Positions 42,510 through 51,339 are shown, numbered from the stretch's first letter. The stretch is DNA of 64,000 nt from Streptomyces sp. PCS3-D2 (GCF_000612545.2 NZ_CP097800.1:4154501-4218500), one strand, 5' to 3'. Numbers and translations: made by a program. The notes: generated from the letters alone by a model not told the origin.

Positions 42510-43673
42510 TCAGGCGGGCCTTCGGAAGGCGGGGCTGACGACCCATTCGCCGCGTCGCATGACGCCCTTGAGGTCGAAGGCGGCGTCCAGAACGACGAGG
42601 TCGGCGTACTTGCCGGGCTCCAGCGAGCCGATTTCGTCGTACAGGCCGATCAGCTTGGCCGGGTTGGCGGAGATCGCCTGGACCACGGATTCCACCGGCA
42701 GTTCGTCGAGGGTCACCGAGCGCTTGAACGCGGTGTCCAGGGTGAGCGTCGAGCCGGCGATGGAGCCGCCCTCGACGAGCCGGGCCACACCGCTCTTGAC
42801 CTCCACCTCCAGCGGGCCGAGGTGGTAGGTCCCGTCGCCGAAACCGGCCGCGTCCATGGCGTCGGTGATCAGTGCCACGCGGTGCGCGCCTGCGTGGTGG
42901 AAGGCCAGTTCGAGGGCGGCCGGGTGCAGGTGGGTGCCGTCGTTGATGAGCTCGACGGTGATCCGCTCGTCCTCCAGGAGGGCGGCGATCGGGCCGGGTT
43001 CGCGGTGCGCGAGCGCGGGCATCGCGTTGAAGAGGTGGGTGGCCACGGTCGCGCCCGCGTCGATGGCGGCGCGCGTCTGCTCGTACGAGGCGTCGGTGTG
43101 CCCGATCGCGGCGATGACCCCGTGTTCGGCCAGCAGCCGTACCGAGTCCAGGCCGCCCGGCAGTTCGGTGGCCAGGGTGACCATGCGGGCGGTGCCGTGG
43201 GCCGCGTCGACGAGCTTGCGGACCTCGGCCGGGTCGGGGTCGCGGAGCAGGTCCTCCTTGTGGGCACCCTTGCGGCAGGGGTTGATGAACGGCCCCTCGA
43301 AGTGGATGCCGGCGATCTCGCCCGCTTGCGTCAGTTCGGCCAGCAGCCCGGCCCGGCGGGCCAGTTCGTCCAGGTCCCCGGTGACGGTGGAGGCGACCAG
43401 GGTGGTGGTGCCGTGCGCGCGGTGGGTGCGTACGCCCCGGAGCACGTCCTCGGTGGTGCCCGAGGTGAACGAGGCGCCGCCGCCGCCGTGGTTGTGGATG
43501 TCGACGAATCCGGGGACGATCCAGTGCCCGGTCAGGTCGACGATCTCCGCGTCCTCCCGGGCGCTGCCGGCGATGCGGGCGCCCTCGACGATGACCCGGC
43601 CGCCCGCCACGGTCCCGGTGGGGAGTACCACCCTGGCGCCGGAGAGAACAGTGCTGTGTGCGCTTCCGGACAT
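42510..43673 (-). CDS. nagA: NagA, N-acetylglucosamine-6-phosphate deacetylase
   Basis: Removes acetate from GlcNAc-6-phosphate in the cytoplasm, yielding glucosamine-6-P, the DasR effector. The 387-residue amidohydrolase has the metal-site loop IVPGFVDIHNHGGGG (HxH-like), the catalytic-metal Glu in GIHFEGPFINPCRKGAH, GHTDASYEQT and ATHLFNAMPALAHREPG (His ligands). The catalytic Asp is in VALITDAMDAAG. Its ATG shares one base with the nagK stop codon, so the two are coupled. Confidence 0.96.
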   Translation of the reverse strand: MSGSAHSTVLSGARVVLPTGTVAGGRVIVEGARIAGSAREDAEIVDLTGHWIVPGFVDIHNHGGGGASFTSGTTEDVLRGVRTHRAHGTTTLVASTVTGDLDELARRAGLLAELTQAGEIAGIHFEGPFINPCRKGAHKEDLLRDPDPAEVRKLVDAAHGTARMVTLATELPGGLDSVRLLAEHGVIAAIGHTDASYEQTRAAIDAGATVATHLFNAMPALAHREPGPIAALLEDERITVELINDGTHLHPAALELAFHHAGAHRVALITDAMDAAGFGDGTYHLGPLEVEVKSGVARLVEGGSIAGSTLTLDTAFKRSVTLDELPVESVVQAISANPAKLIGLYDEIGSLEPGKYADLVVLDAAFDLKGVMRRGEWVVSPAFRRPA

Positions 43674-44614
43674 CAGGCCGGTACCTCCGTGGCGAGTAGG
43701 TCCCAGGCGAGCAGCCCTGCGCCCAGGCAGCCGGCGGTGTCCCCGAGGGCCGCCGGCACGATGTGGGGGAGCCGCTGGAACGTCACGCGCTCCTCCACGG
43801 CCTTCCGTAGTGGTGTGAACAAGGTTTCCCCCGCCTCGGCGAGTCCGCCACCGATGATCAGCGTGCGCGGGTCCAGCAGGGTGATCGCGGTGACCAGCCC
43901 GTCGGCGAGGGCTCCCACGGCGGCCAGCCAGACCTCTCGGGCGCGCGCGTCACCGGATGCGACCGCTCTGGCGCAGTCGGCGGCGTCGGCTCCGGGGTCG
44001 CCGGAGGCGGCCGCCCAGGCGCGGCTGACGGCGGCGGCGGAGGCGAGGGTCTCCAGGCACCCGCGCTGGCCGCAGCCGCAGTCGGGGCCGCCGGGGCGGA
44101 CCACGATGTGCCCGATCTCGCCCGCGTACCCGTGGGCGCCGGCCTCGATGCGGCCGGCGATGCCGATGGCGCCGGCGATGCCGGTGCCGAGCGGGACGAA
44201 GAGGAAGCGGTCGGCGCCTCGGCCGGCGCCGATGCGGCCCTCGGCGAGTCCGCCCGTGCGCACGTCGTGGCCGAGGGCCACGGGGATGCCGCCGAGCCGC
44301 CCGGTGAGCAGCGCGCGCAGCGGGACGTCGCGCCAGCCGAGGTTCGCCGCGTAGACGGCGGTGCCGCTGTCGGCGTCGACGATGCCCGGGACGGCGACGC
44401 CGGCGGCCGAGGCGGCCCGTCCGAAGCGTTCCCGGCCGGTGGCGAGGAGCTCGCAGGCGAAGTCCTGGATCGTCTCGACGACGGCGTCGGGGCCCCGCTC
44501 GCGGCCGGTGGCGCGGCGCGCCTCGTGCAGCAGGGTGCCGTCGTCGGCGACGAGGGCGGCCTTCATCCCGGTGCCGCCCACATCGAGGGCGATGACGTGT
44601 TTCACGGGTTTCAC
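43673..44614 (-). CDS. nagK: NagK, ROK-family N-acetylglucosamine kinase
   Basis: A 313-residue sugar kinase expected to phosphorylate GlcNAc. It has the ATP loop ALDVGGTGMKAALV at the N-terminus, the catalytic Asp in VALGHDVRTGGLAEG, the ROK zinc motif CGCGQRGCLETLASA and the second phosphate loop LIIGGGLAEAGE. There is no N-terminal helix-turn-helix, so it is a kinase, not a NagC-type repressor. GTG 44614 is the first in-frame start; a GTG nine bases later is possible. A DasR-like site lies 30 bases upstream. Confidence 0.93.
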   Translation of the reverse strand: MKPVKHVIALDVGGTGMKAALVADDGTLLHEARRATGRERGPDAVVETIQDFACELLATGRERFGRAASAAGVAVPGIVDADSGTAVYAANLGWRDVPLRALLTGRLGGIPVALGHDVRTGGLAEGRIGAGRGADRFLFVPLGTGIAGAIGIAGRIEAGAHGYAGEIGHIVVRPGGPDCGCGQRGCLETLASAAAVSRAWAAASGDPGADAADCARAVASGDARAREVWLAAVGALADGLVTAITLLDPRTLIIGGGLAEAGETLFTPLRKAVEERVTFQRLPHIVPAALGDTAGCLGAGLLAWDLLATEVPA

Positions 44615-44643
44615 AGAGACAGTCTCGCGTGCTCGGCGGGGAA

Positions 44644-44655
44644 AGGTCTAGTCCA
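44644..44655. promoter_or_regulatory. DasR-responsive element (dre) before nagK
   Basis: AGGTCTAGTCCA, identical to the msiK site and 10/12 to the dre core, 30 bases upstream of the nagK start. Confidence 0.72.
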
Positions 44656-44729
44656 TTGGGGGGGATTGTTGAGTGGCCATACAAATCGGGCGCCCTGGTG
44701 GGGGGCCTGATGTGGACGAGCCGCCAAAG

Positions 44730-44741
44730 TGGTGTAGACCT
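44730..44741. promoter_or_regulatory. Second dre-like site, before the sugar-binding lipoprotein
   Basis: TGGTGTAGACCT matches 10 of 12 positions of the dre core TGGTCTAGACCA, with different mismatches from the first site. It lies 41 bases before GTG 44782. Confidence 0.55.
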
Positions 44742-44781
44742 TACGTGGATCGTACGTACAACAAGGGGTGGATCGATACCT

Positions 44782-46077
44782 GTGAAGGGCCGTTACCAGA
44801 GCCTGGCCGCGTCCGGCGCCGCGCTGTGCCTGACCGCCGTCACGCTGACGGGCTGCGGAGCCATCGGCGGACTCACCGGAGACAACGAGGTGACCCTGCG
44901 GGTCGTGGCGGCCGATTACGGGGACACTCCGCAGAACTCCTCGGCCGGCTACTGGAAGGGCCTCGCCGAGGGCTTCCAGAAGGACCACCCCGGCGTCAAG
45001 GTCGAGGTCAACGTCTACTCGTGGTCCGAGGTCGACGCCAAGGTCGCCGAGATGGTCAAGGCCGGCAAGGCGCCCGACATCGCCCAGATCGGCGCCTACG
45101 CCGACTACGCCGCCGCCGGCAAGCTGTACTCCACGGCCGAGCTGCTCTCGGTGAAGACCGAGGCCGACTTCCTCGCGCCGCTCGCGGACGCCGGGAAGGT
45201 CAAGCAGACCCAGTACGGCATGCCCTTCGTCTCCAGCACCCGGCTGCTCTTCTACAACGAGAAGCTGCTGGCCGACGCCGGAGTGATCGGCAAGGACGGC
45301 AAGGGCTGGCAGCCCAGGAGCTGGGCCGACCTGGAGGCCGCGGCGAAGAAGCTCAAGGCCGCGGGCGTGCCCGTCCCCTTCGCGCTGCCGCTGGGCCGCG
45401 AAGAGGCGCAGGCCGAGACGATGATGTGGATGCTTGCGGGCGGTGGCGGCTACACCGACAACGAGGAGGGCTACGCCATCGACTCCGCCGACAACGTCAA
45501 GTCGCTGGAGTTCCTCCGGGACAAGATGGTCGGCCAGCAGCTCGTCGGGCCCGTCGAGCCCGGCAAGCTGGACCGCCAGGCCGCATTCGAGGCCTTCACC
45601 AAGGGCGAGGTCGGCATGCTCAACGGCCACCCGACGCTGATGAAGCAGGCCGAGGCCAAGGGCGTGAAGTTCGGCATGGTGCCGCTGCCGACCTCCGACG
45701 GCTCCCCGCAGCCGGCGATGGGCGTCGCCGACTGGGTCATGGCCTTCAAGAACGGCCACCGCGAGCAGTCCGGCGCCTTCCTGGACTACCTGTACCAGCC
45801 GGAGAACGTGACGGCCTTCACCGAGAAGTACGACCTGTTGCCCGCCACCACCACCGGCTTCCAGGCGAAGCAGGCCGCCACCGGCCCCGCGGCCCAGCTC
45901 AGGCCCTTCCTGACGGCGCTGCCCGGCTCGCGGCTCTACCCGGTCGGCAAGAAGTCCTGGGCGGGCGTCAGCGAGGACATCAAGCAGAAGATCGGCACGG
46001 CCGTCCAGCCCGGCGGACAGCCCGCCAAGGTGCTGGAGGAGATCGCCACCGCGGCGCGCGCCGCGGACAAGGGCTGA
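44782..46077 (+). CDS. Sugar ABC-transporter substrate-binding lipoprotein
   Basis: A 431-residue lipoprotein of the family 1 solute-binding type. The signal peptide SLAASGAALCLTAVTLTGC gives the lipidated Cys near residue 24. The mature fold is clear: VTLRVVAADYGDTPQNSSAG, FQKDHPGVKVEVNVYSWSEV, APDIAQIGAYADYAAAGKLY, YGMPFVSSTRLLFYNEKLLA, FTKGEVGMLNGHPTLMKQAE and VADWVMAFKNGHREQSGAFL. No permease genes are near. It faces nagK across two dre-like sites, so an amino sugar or chito-oligosaccharide is the likely ligand and MsiK the likely ATPase. Start GTG 44782 follows AAGGGG. Confidence 0.88.
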   Translation: MKGRYQSLAASGAALCLTAVTLTGCGAIGGLTGDNEVTLRVVAADYGDTPQNSSAGYWKGLAEGFQKDHPGVKVEVNVYSWSEVDAKVAEMVKAGKAPDIAQIGAYADYAAAGKLYSTAELLSVKTEADFLAPLADAGKVKQTQYGMPFVSSTRLLFYNEKLLADAGVIGKDGKGWQPRSWADLEAAAKKLKAAGVPVPFALPLGREEAQAETMMWMLAGGGGYTDNEEGYAIDSADNVKSLEFLRDKMVGQQLVGPVEPGKLDRQAAFEAFTKGEVGMLNGHPTLMKQAEAKGVKFGMVPLPTSDGSPQPAMGVADWVMAFKNGHREQSGAFLDYLYQPENVTAFTEKYDLLPATTTGFQAKQAATGPAAQLRPFLTALPGSRLYPVGKKSWAGVSEDIKQKIGTAVQPGGQPAKVLEEIATAARAADKG

Positions 46078-46085
46078 TCCGGGGG

Positions 46086-46112
46086 ACGCCGCCGTCTGTC
46101 GGACGGCGGCGT
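46086..46112. terminator. Terminator after the sugar-binding lipoprotein gene
   Basis: ACGCCGCCGTC/GACGGCGGCGT, a perfect 11-base-pair stem, 8 bases beyond the stop. Its 3' arm abuts the -10 box of the next gene. Confidence 0.8.
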
Positions 46113-46118
46113 TAATCT
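46113..46118 (+). promoter_or_regulatory. -10 box for leaderless DUF3263 mRNA
   Basis: TAATCT six bases before ATG 46125, directly adjoining the upstream terminator stem. Confidence 0.5.
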
Positions 46119-46124
46119 GGCCGT

Positions 46125-46361
46125 ATGACGGACGACGGGCAGCTGACGGCCACGGAGGCCGCGGTGCTCGCGTACGAGGGACGCACCTGGCCGGGGCCCG
46201 GAGCGAAGGAACGGGCCATACGGGAAGGACTGGGGATGACCCCGGTCCGCTACTACCAGTTGCTCAACGCCCTCATGGACGACCCGCGGGCACTGGCCCA
46301 CGCCCCGGGCACCGTCAACCGGCTGCGAAGGATCCGCGAGGCCCAGCGAGCCCGGCGATAG
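46125..46361 (+). CDS. DUF3263 small protein
   Basis: A 78-residue protein. AVLAYEGRTWPGPGAKERAI followed by REGLGMTPVRYYQLLNALMD and LVRRLRRIREAQR-like VNRLRRIREAQRARR match DUF3263, an actinobacterial family with a helix-turn-helix-like core and unknown function. It is basic at the C-terminus. It is probably transcribed on its own from a leaderless promoter; otsB with its own -10 box follows 39 bases on. Confidence 0.9.
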   Translation: MTDDGQLTATEAAVLAYEGRTWPGPGAKERAIREGLGMTPVRYYQLLNALMDDPRALAHAPGTVNRLRRIREAQRARR

Positions 46362-46387
46362 CCGTAGCCGTGGACCCGCCGGGCCGT

Positions 46388-46393
46388 TAGGGT
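46388..46393 (+). promoter_or_regulatory. -10 box for leaderless otsB mRNA
   Basis: TAGGGT seven bases before ATG 46401; a GTG at 46395 is in frame but lies too close to be the 5' end. Confidence 0.45.
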
Positions 46394-46400
46394 CGTGCGT

Positions 46401-47249
46401 ATGGGGAGCCATCCGCACGATCTGCCGATGCCCGTCACCGCAGCCGGACGCGAGGGACTCGAAGCCCTGCTCCGCGCACCCCGCCGGTCCGTGGTCGCCC
46501 TGGACTTCGACGGCACCCTCGCCGACATCGTCCCGGACCCGGACCAGGCCCGGGCACATCCCGACGCCGTTCCCGCGCTCTCGGCGCTCGCCCCCGAGGT
46601 GGACTCGGTGGCCGTGGTCACCGGGCGGCCGGCAGGCGTCGCCGTACGCTACGGGGGCTTCGCCGGGGTGCCCGGACTGGAACACCTCGTCGTCCTCGGC
46701 CACTACGGCGCCGAACGCTGGGACGCCGTGACCGGCATAGTCCACGCCCCCGCCGAGCACCCCGGGGTGGCGGCCGTACGGGCCGAGCTGCCCGGATTCC
46801 TGGACTCCATCGGGGCCTGGCGCGGCACCTGGATCGAGGAGAAGGGCCGGGCGCTGGCCGTCCACACCCGGCGTGCCGAGGACCCGGCGGCGGCGTTCGC
46901 CGCGCTGCGCGAACCCCTCACGGAGCTGGCCGCCCGGCATGGGCTGATGGTCGAGCCGGGGCGGGCGGTGCTGGAGCTGAGGCCCCCGGGCATGGACAAG
47001 GGCGTGGCCCTGACGGAGTTCCTGGCGGAGCGGGACGCGGAGACGGTCCTGTACGCCGGGGACGACCTCGGCGACCTGGCCGCGTACTCGGCCGTCGAGA
47101 AGCGGAGGGCCGACGGGCTGCCGGGGCTGCTGGTGTGCAGCGGCTCGGCCGAAGTCCCCGAGCTCGCCGCCCGGGCCGACCTCGTCCTGCCGGGGCCGGC
47201 CGCCGTCGCATCGTTCCTGGCTTCCCTGGCCGGCGCCGTCCGCCGCTGA
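46401..47249 (+). CDS. otsB: Trehalose-6-phosphate phosphatase
   Basis: The second step of OtsAB trehalose synthesis, removing phosphate from trehalose 6-phosphate. The 282-residue HAD-superfamily enzyme has nucleophile motif I VVALDFDGTLADIVPDPDQA near residue 35, motif II VAVVTGRP, and the motif III/IV region with MDKGVALTEFL and LYAGDDLGDLAAYSAV. GHYGAERWD and WIEEKGRALAVHTRR are trehalose-phosphatase-specific. It converges with otsA instead of sharing an operon. Confidence 0.94.
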   Translation: MGSHPHDLPMPVTAAGREGLEALLRAPRRSVVALDFDGTLADIVPDPDQARAHPDAVPALSALAPEVDSVAVVTGRPAGVAVRYGGFAGVPGLEHLVVLGHYGAERWDAVTGIVHAPAEHPGVAAVRAELPGFLDSIGAWRGTWIEEKGRALAVHTRRAEDPAAAFAALREPLTELAARHGLMVEPGRAVLELRPPGMDKGVALTEFLAERDAETVLYAGDDLGDLAAYSAVEKRRADGLPGLLVCSGSAEVPELAARADLVLPGPAAVASFLASLAGAVRR

Positions 47250-47321
47250 CGCTCCGCCGCCCGCCGCTGCCGCTCCGCCCGCCTTCCGCCGCCGGCCCGT
47301 CCGCCGTCCGCCGGGCGCGGA

Positions 47322-48680
47322 TCAGTCCAAGGCCGCGAGCTGAGCCTTGAACCAGGCCGACGGAGGGAGGGCCGTCGCGGCGGCGGCCAGGCGCTCGGTG
47401 CGCTCCGCACGCTCCGCGTCCGGCAGGGACAGCGCCGCGTGCAGCGCCTCCGCCGTCGCCGACACGTCGTACGGGTTCACCGTCAGCGCGTCCTCGCGGA
47501 GCTCCTCGTAGGCCCCCGCGCCCGTGGACAGCACCACCGCGCACCCCGCCTCCGACACCACCGGGATCTCCTTCGCCACCAGGTTCATCCCGTCCCGCAC
47601 CGGGTTCACCAGCGCCACGTCCGCCATCCGGTAGACCGCCAGCGACCGCGCGAAGTCGTCCTTCACCGACACCAGCACCGGCTGCCAGTCCTCCGTACCG
47701 AACTCCGTGTTGATCTCCGCCGCCAGCTCCGAGACGGCCGTCGTGTAGTCCCGGTACACCCTGAGGTCCTGCCGCGACGGGTACGCCGAGGCCAGGTGCA
47801 CCACCCGGCCGCGCCATTCGGGGCGGACCGTCAGCAGCTCCCGGTAGGCCAGCAGGCCCCGCAGGATGTTCTTCGACAGCTCGGTCCGGTCCACCCGGGC
47901 GATGGTCCTGCGTCCCGCGACCTCCGCCCGCAGCTCCGCCAGCTTCGCGTCCACCTCCGGCCGTTGCGCCAGCGCCCGCAGCTCGTCCGCGTCCACGCCC
48001 AGCGGGAAGACGGCCACCCGCCGCTCGGCGTCCGCGTGCGCGGCGTCCGCGAAGGCGTCGGCCCAGACCCGGGTGTGGAAGCCGACGACGTCCGCACCGA
48101 GCATCCCCCGCACCAGCTCCTCCCTGACGTCGGCCGGGAGCATGTCCAGGAACTCCCGCGAGGCCCACGGCGTGTGCGTGAAGTGCGCGATCCGCAGATC
48201 CGGTCGCAGTTCCCGCAACCGGCCCGGCACCAGCGCCAGGTGGTAGTCCTGGACCAGCACGCGGGCCCCCTGCGCCGCCTCCTCGGCGAGGGCGCGCGCG
48301 AAGGCCTCGTTGTACGCGACGTAACCCCCCCAGCGGCGGCGGAACTCCGCGTCGAAGACCGGTTCGCGCGGCACGTCGTAGAGGTGGTGGTGGGTGAACC
48401 ACAGCACCGAATTCGCGATGCCGTTGTACGCGTCGTCGTACACCGTGGGATCGATGTCCAGCATCCGGACGCCTGGCTCGGCGACCCCCCGGCGGACCGC
48501 CTCCCGGTCCGGCTCCGACAACGCCGCGCAGATCCACAGCGCCCCCGGCTGCTCCGCGAGGGCCGCCGAGAGACCGGAGACGAGTCCGCCCCCGCCGCGC
48601 CGGGCGCTGAGCGTGCCGTCGTCGGAGAGGGCGTAGGAGAGCGGGCCGCGGTTGGCCGCGACGAGTACCTGAGAAGCCAT
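47322..48680 (-). CDS. otsA: Trehalose-6-phosphate synthase (GT20)
   Basis: Makes trehalose 6-phosphate from a nucleotide glucose and glucose 6-phosphate. The 452-residue protein has VLVAANRGPLSYALSDDGTL (N-terminal donor loop), VLWFTHHHLYDVP, YVAYNEAFARALAEEA, VLVQDYHLALVPGRLRELRP, IAHFTHTPW, FHTRVWADAF, VDRTELSKNILRGL and the nucleotide site NPVRDGMNLVAKEIPVVSEA. It is convergent with otsB, with 72 GC-rich bases between. A -10 box six bases upstream predicts a leaderless message. Confidence 0.94.
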   Translation of the reverse strand: MASQVLVAANRGPLSYALSDDGTLSARRGGGGLVSGLSAALAEQPGALWICAALSEPDREAVRRGVAEPGVRMLDIDPTVYDDAYNGIANSVLWFTHHHLYDVPREPVFDAEFRRRWGGYVAYNEAFARALAEEAAQGARVLVQDYHLALVPGRLRELRPDLRIAHFTHTPWASREFLDMLPADVREELVRGMLGADVVGFHTRVWADAFADAAHADAERRVAVFPLGVDADELRALAQRPEVDAKLAELRAEVAGRRTIARVDRTELSKNILRGLLAYRELLTVRPEWRGRVVHLASAYPSRQDLRVYRDYTTAVSELAAEINTEFGTEDWQPVLVSVKDDFARSLAVYRMADVALVNPVRDGMNLVAKEIPVVSEAGCAVVLSTGAGAYEELREDALTVNPYDVSATAEALHAALSLPDAERAERTERLAAAATALPPSAWFKAQLAALD

Positions 48681-48686
48681 GCGCCG

Positions 48687-48692
48687 AACCTA
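48687..48692 (-). promoter_or_regulatory. -10 box for leaderless otsA mRNA
   Basis: TAGGTT on the minus strand, six bases before ATG 48680. Confidence 0.5.
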
Positions 48693-48727
48693 GCCCGGCC
48701 CGCGCTCGCTCAAACGTATGGACACGG

Positions 48728-49753
48728 TCACGCCACGTGGCGCCGGCCGTACTCCTTCATGCCCACCATCGGCGGCCGCTCCTCGGTGTCCACCGCGTAC
48801 GTGCGGGGTACGAAGCCCTCCGGCCGCCGCTCGAACTGCGTCAGCTCCGGCCGTACGAGGTGGCCGCGGGAGAGCCGCACCTGGGCCGTGCGGTAGATCG
48901 CCGCGGCCATCCTGCCCAGCGCCTGTCCGTCCTGATGGCGGTGGAGCCGTACGCCGACGTCCACCTGGGCCAGCGCGTCCAGCCCGACCGTGTGCAGCGC
49001 GTCGACCAGCAGCCCCAGCTCGACGCCGTAGCCGACGGGGAAGGGAAGGCGCTCCAGCAGCGAGCGCCGCACGGCGTACTCGCCGCCCAGCGGCTGGACG
49101 AAGCCGGCCAGCTGCGGCCAGTGGAGGTTCAGCAGCGGGCGGGCGACCAGCTCGGTGACCCGCCCGCCCTGGCCCGGTGCCCTGCCGGCGGCGGGCCCGT
49201 CGAACTCCGTGCCGAACGGGCGGTCGTACATCGCCTTGACGAACTGCACGCCGGGGTCGGTCAGCAGCGGGCCGACGATTCCGGAGACGAAGGTGGCCGA
49301 GAACTCCCGCAGGTCGGCGTCCACGAAGCAGACGACGTCCCCGCTGGTGGCCAGCAGCGAGCGCCACAGCACCTCGCCCTTGCCGGGCAGTGCCGGGATC
49401 CTCGGCAGGATCTCGTCGCGGTGCACCACCCGGGCGCCGGCCTTCGCCGCGACCTCGGCGGTCCGGTCGGCCGAGCCGGAGTCGACCACGACCAGTTCGT
49501 CGACGAGCGGGAACGGCAGTCCCTCGATCAGCTCACGCCGGATGACCTCGACGATCGCGCCGACCGTCGCCTCCTCGTCCAGCGCGGGCAGCACCACGCT
49601 GACCGTGGTCCCGGCCGCCCGTTTGAGGTCGAGCAACTGGTCGAGCGGTCGGTCGGCGGCGGACCAGGAGCGGTCGGCCAGCCAGCGCTCCACCTCTTCC
49701 AGCACTCTCAGCACTCCCTGCGTGTCGGTGTTATCAGCCGTTTTGTGATCCAT
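48728..49753 (-). CDS. gpgS: Glucosyl-3-phosphoglycerate synthase
   Basis: A GT81 enzyme that joins glucose from an NDP-glucose to 3-phosphoglycerate, the start of glucosylglycerate and polymethylated glucan synthesis. The 341-residue protein has VSVVLPALDEEATVGAIVEV, ELVVVDSGSADRTAEVAAKA, the PGKGEVLWRSLLATSGDVVC region with the metal DxD in FVDADLREF, and GEYAVRRSLLERLPFPVGYG then VELGLLVDAL. It lies 47 bases upstream of otsA on the same strand, grouping two compatible-solute pathways. Confidence 0.93.
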   Translation of the reverse strand: MDHKTADNTDTQGVLRVLEEVERWLADRSWSAADRPLDQLLDLKRAAGTTVSVVLPALDEEATVGAIVEVIRRELIEGLPFPLVDELVVVDSGSADRTAEVAAKAGARVVHRDEILPRIPALPGKGEVLWRSLLATSGDVVCFVDADLREFSATFVSGIVGPLLTDPGVQFVKAMYDRPFGTEFDGPAAGRAPGQGGRVTELVARPLLNLHWPQLAGFVQPLGGEYAVRRSLLERLPFPVGYGVELGLLVDALHTVGLDALAQVDVGVRLHRHQDGQALGRMAAAIYRTAQVRLSRGHLVRPELTQFERRPEGFVPRTYAVDTEERPPMVGMKEYGRRHVA

Positions 49754-49891
49754 CTCGCGGTTCGGACGGCTGTCTCAACCGCCCGCCCCTTCGGTTACAG
49801 TCTTGAACAACGCGAAGGACCACCGCATGCCGGGGTCCCCGCGGACAAACGCACCGGCGCGCCACAGAGCGCGTGTGCCGGTGCCATACCG

Positions 49892-50045
49892 CTCATCCAG
49901 AGGGGCAGAGGGATACGGCCCGTTGAAGCCCCGGCAACCCTCCAGTCGGTTCTCGCGATCGCGCGTCAGCGCTCGTCAGCGAGGTCCCCGGCTAGGGAAG
50001 GTGCCAATTCCGTCTCATGGCGAAATGCGCCATGGGGAAGATGAG
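49892..50045 (+). promoter_or_regulatory. SAM-I (S-box) riboswitch upstream of thrC
   Basis: P1 is CTCATC/GATGAG (49892-49897 with 50040-50045). The conserved core is visible: AGAGGGATACGGCCCGTTGA, AGCCCCGGCAACCCTC (kink-turn and P2), GGTGCCAATTCC at 50000-50011, then the P4 hairpin CATGGCG-AAATG-CGCCATG. P3 is long. The 3' strand of P1 directly adjoins GAGAAAGGG, the thrC ribosome site. No terminator hairpin is seen between aptamer and start, so control of translation is more likely than attenuation. Confidence 0.92.
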
Positions 50046-50064
50046 GAGAAAGGGCCTCGCCATC

Positions 50065-51339
50065 ATGGCTGCACAGACTGTCGCCACCTCTGTCGATCTC
50101 GGACCTGCCACCGGCCTTTCCTGTCGTGAGTGCGGTACCCGCTTCGCACTCGATCCCATCTTCGCGTGCGCCGAGTGCTTCGGACCTCTGGAAGTCGCCT
50201 ACGAGCTGCCGACCGGCGACCCCGAGGCCCTGCGCGCCGCGATCGAGGCCGGCCCGAACAACATCTGGCGCTACGCGCCGCTGCTGCCGGTCCCCGCCGA
50301 CGTGGCCTCCAAGCCCAGCCTGAACCCCGGCTTCACCAAGCTGGTCGACGCGGCCAACCTGGCCAAGGAGTTGGGCGTCACCGGCAAGCTGTACGTCAAG
50401 GACGACTCCGGCAACCCGACGCACTCCTTCAAGGACCGCGTCGTGGCCATCGCCGTCGAGGCCGCCCGCGCCTTCGGCTTCACCACCCTGTCGTGTTCTT
50501 CCACCGGCAACCTGGCCGGCGCCGTCGGCGCCGCGGCCGCCCGGGCCGGCTTCCGCTCCTGCGTGTTCATCCCGCACGACCTGGAGCAGGGCAAGGTCGT
50601 CATGGCCGGTGTGTACGGCGGCGACCTGGTCGGCATCGAGGGCAACTACGACGACGTCAACCGCTTCTGCTCCGAGCTCATCGGCGACCCGCTGGGCGAG
50701 GGCTGGGGCTTCGTCAACGTCAACCTCCGCCCGTACTACGGCGAGGGCTCCAAGACCCTGGCGTATGAGATCTGCGAGCAGCTCGGCTGGCAGCTGCCCG
50801 ACCAGATCGTCATCCCGATCGCGTCCGGCTCGCAGCTGACGAAGATCGACAAGGGGCTGCAGGAGCTCGTCAGGCTGGGTCTCGTCGAGGACAAGCCGTA
50901 CAAGATCTTCGGCGCTCAGGCCGAGGGCTGCTCCCCGGTCTCGACCGCCTTCAAGGCCGGTCACGACGTGGTCCGCCCGCAGAAGCCGAACACCATCGCC
51001 AAGTCCCTCGCGATCGGCAACCCGGCCGACGGCCCGTACGTCCTGGACATCGCGCGCCGCACCGGCGGCTTCGTGGAGGACGTGACCGACGAGCAGGTCG
51101 TCGAGGCCATCAAGATCCTCGCGCAGACCGAGGGCATCTTCGCCGAGACCGCGGGCGGCGTGACCGTCGGCGTGACGAAGAAGCTCATCGAGAACGGGCA
51201 GCTGGACCCGGCGCTGACCACCGTCGTCCTCAACACCGGCGACGGCCTCAAGACCCTGGAGGCGGTGGCCGCGGACAGCGGGCAGACCGCCACCATCCGC
51301 CCCAGCCTGGACGCGTTCCGCGCCGCCGGCCTGGCCTGA
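50065..51339 (+). CDS. thrC: Threonine synthase
   Basis: A PLP enzyme converting O-phosphohomoserine to threonine. The 424-residue protein starts with a short four-Cys zinc-ribbon-like segment (LSCRECGTRFALDPIFACAE, then C). The PLP lysine is in SGNPTHSFKDRVVAIAVEAA near residue 123. The phosphate loop is SCSSTGNLAGAVGAAAARAG, and the ring-contact IPIASGSQLTKIDKGLQELV follows. This length and N-terminal segment are those of the shorter class of threonine synthases. ATG 50065 is used because earlier in-frame ATGs lie inside the riboswitch. cysO follows 37 bases on. Confidence 0.94.
   Translation: MAAQTVATSVDLGPATGLSCRECGTRFALDPIFACAECFGPLEVAYELPTGDPEALRAAIEAGPNNIWRYAPLLPVPADVASKPSLNPGFTKLVDAANLAKELGVTGKLYVKDDSGNPTHSFKDRVVAIAVEAARAFGFTTLSCSSTGNLAGAVGAAAARAGFRSCVFIPHDLEQGKVVMAGVYGGDLVGIEGNYDDVNRFCSELIGDPLGEGWGFVNVNLRPYYGEGSKTLAYEICEQLGWQLPDQIVIPIASGSQLTKIDKGLQELVRLGLVEDKPYKIFGAQAEGCSPVSTAFKAGHDVVRPQKPNTIAKSLAIGNPADGPYVLDIARRTGGFVEDVTDEQVVEAIKILAQTEGIFAETAGGVTVGVTKKLIENGQLDPALTTVVLNTGDGLKTLEAVAADSGQTATIRPSLDAFRAAGLA

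Noticed and set aside
43673-44614. NagC-type ROK repressor
   Set aside because: The protein starts directly with the ATP loop and has no helix-turn-helix domain.
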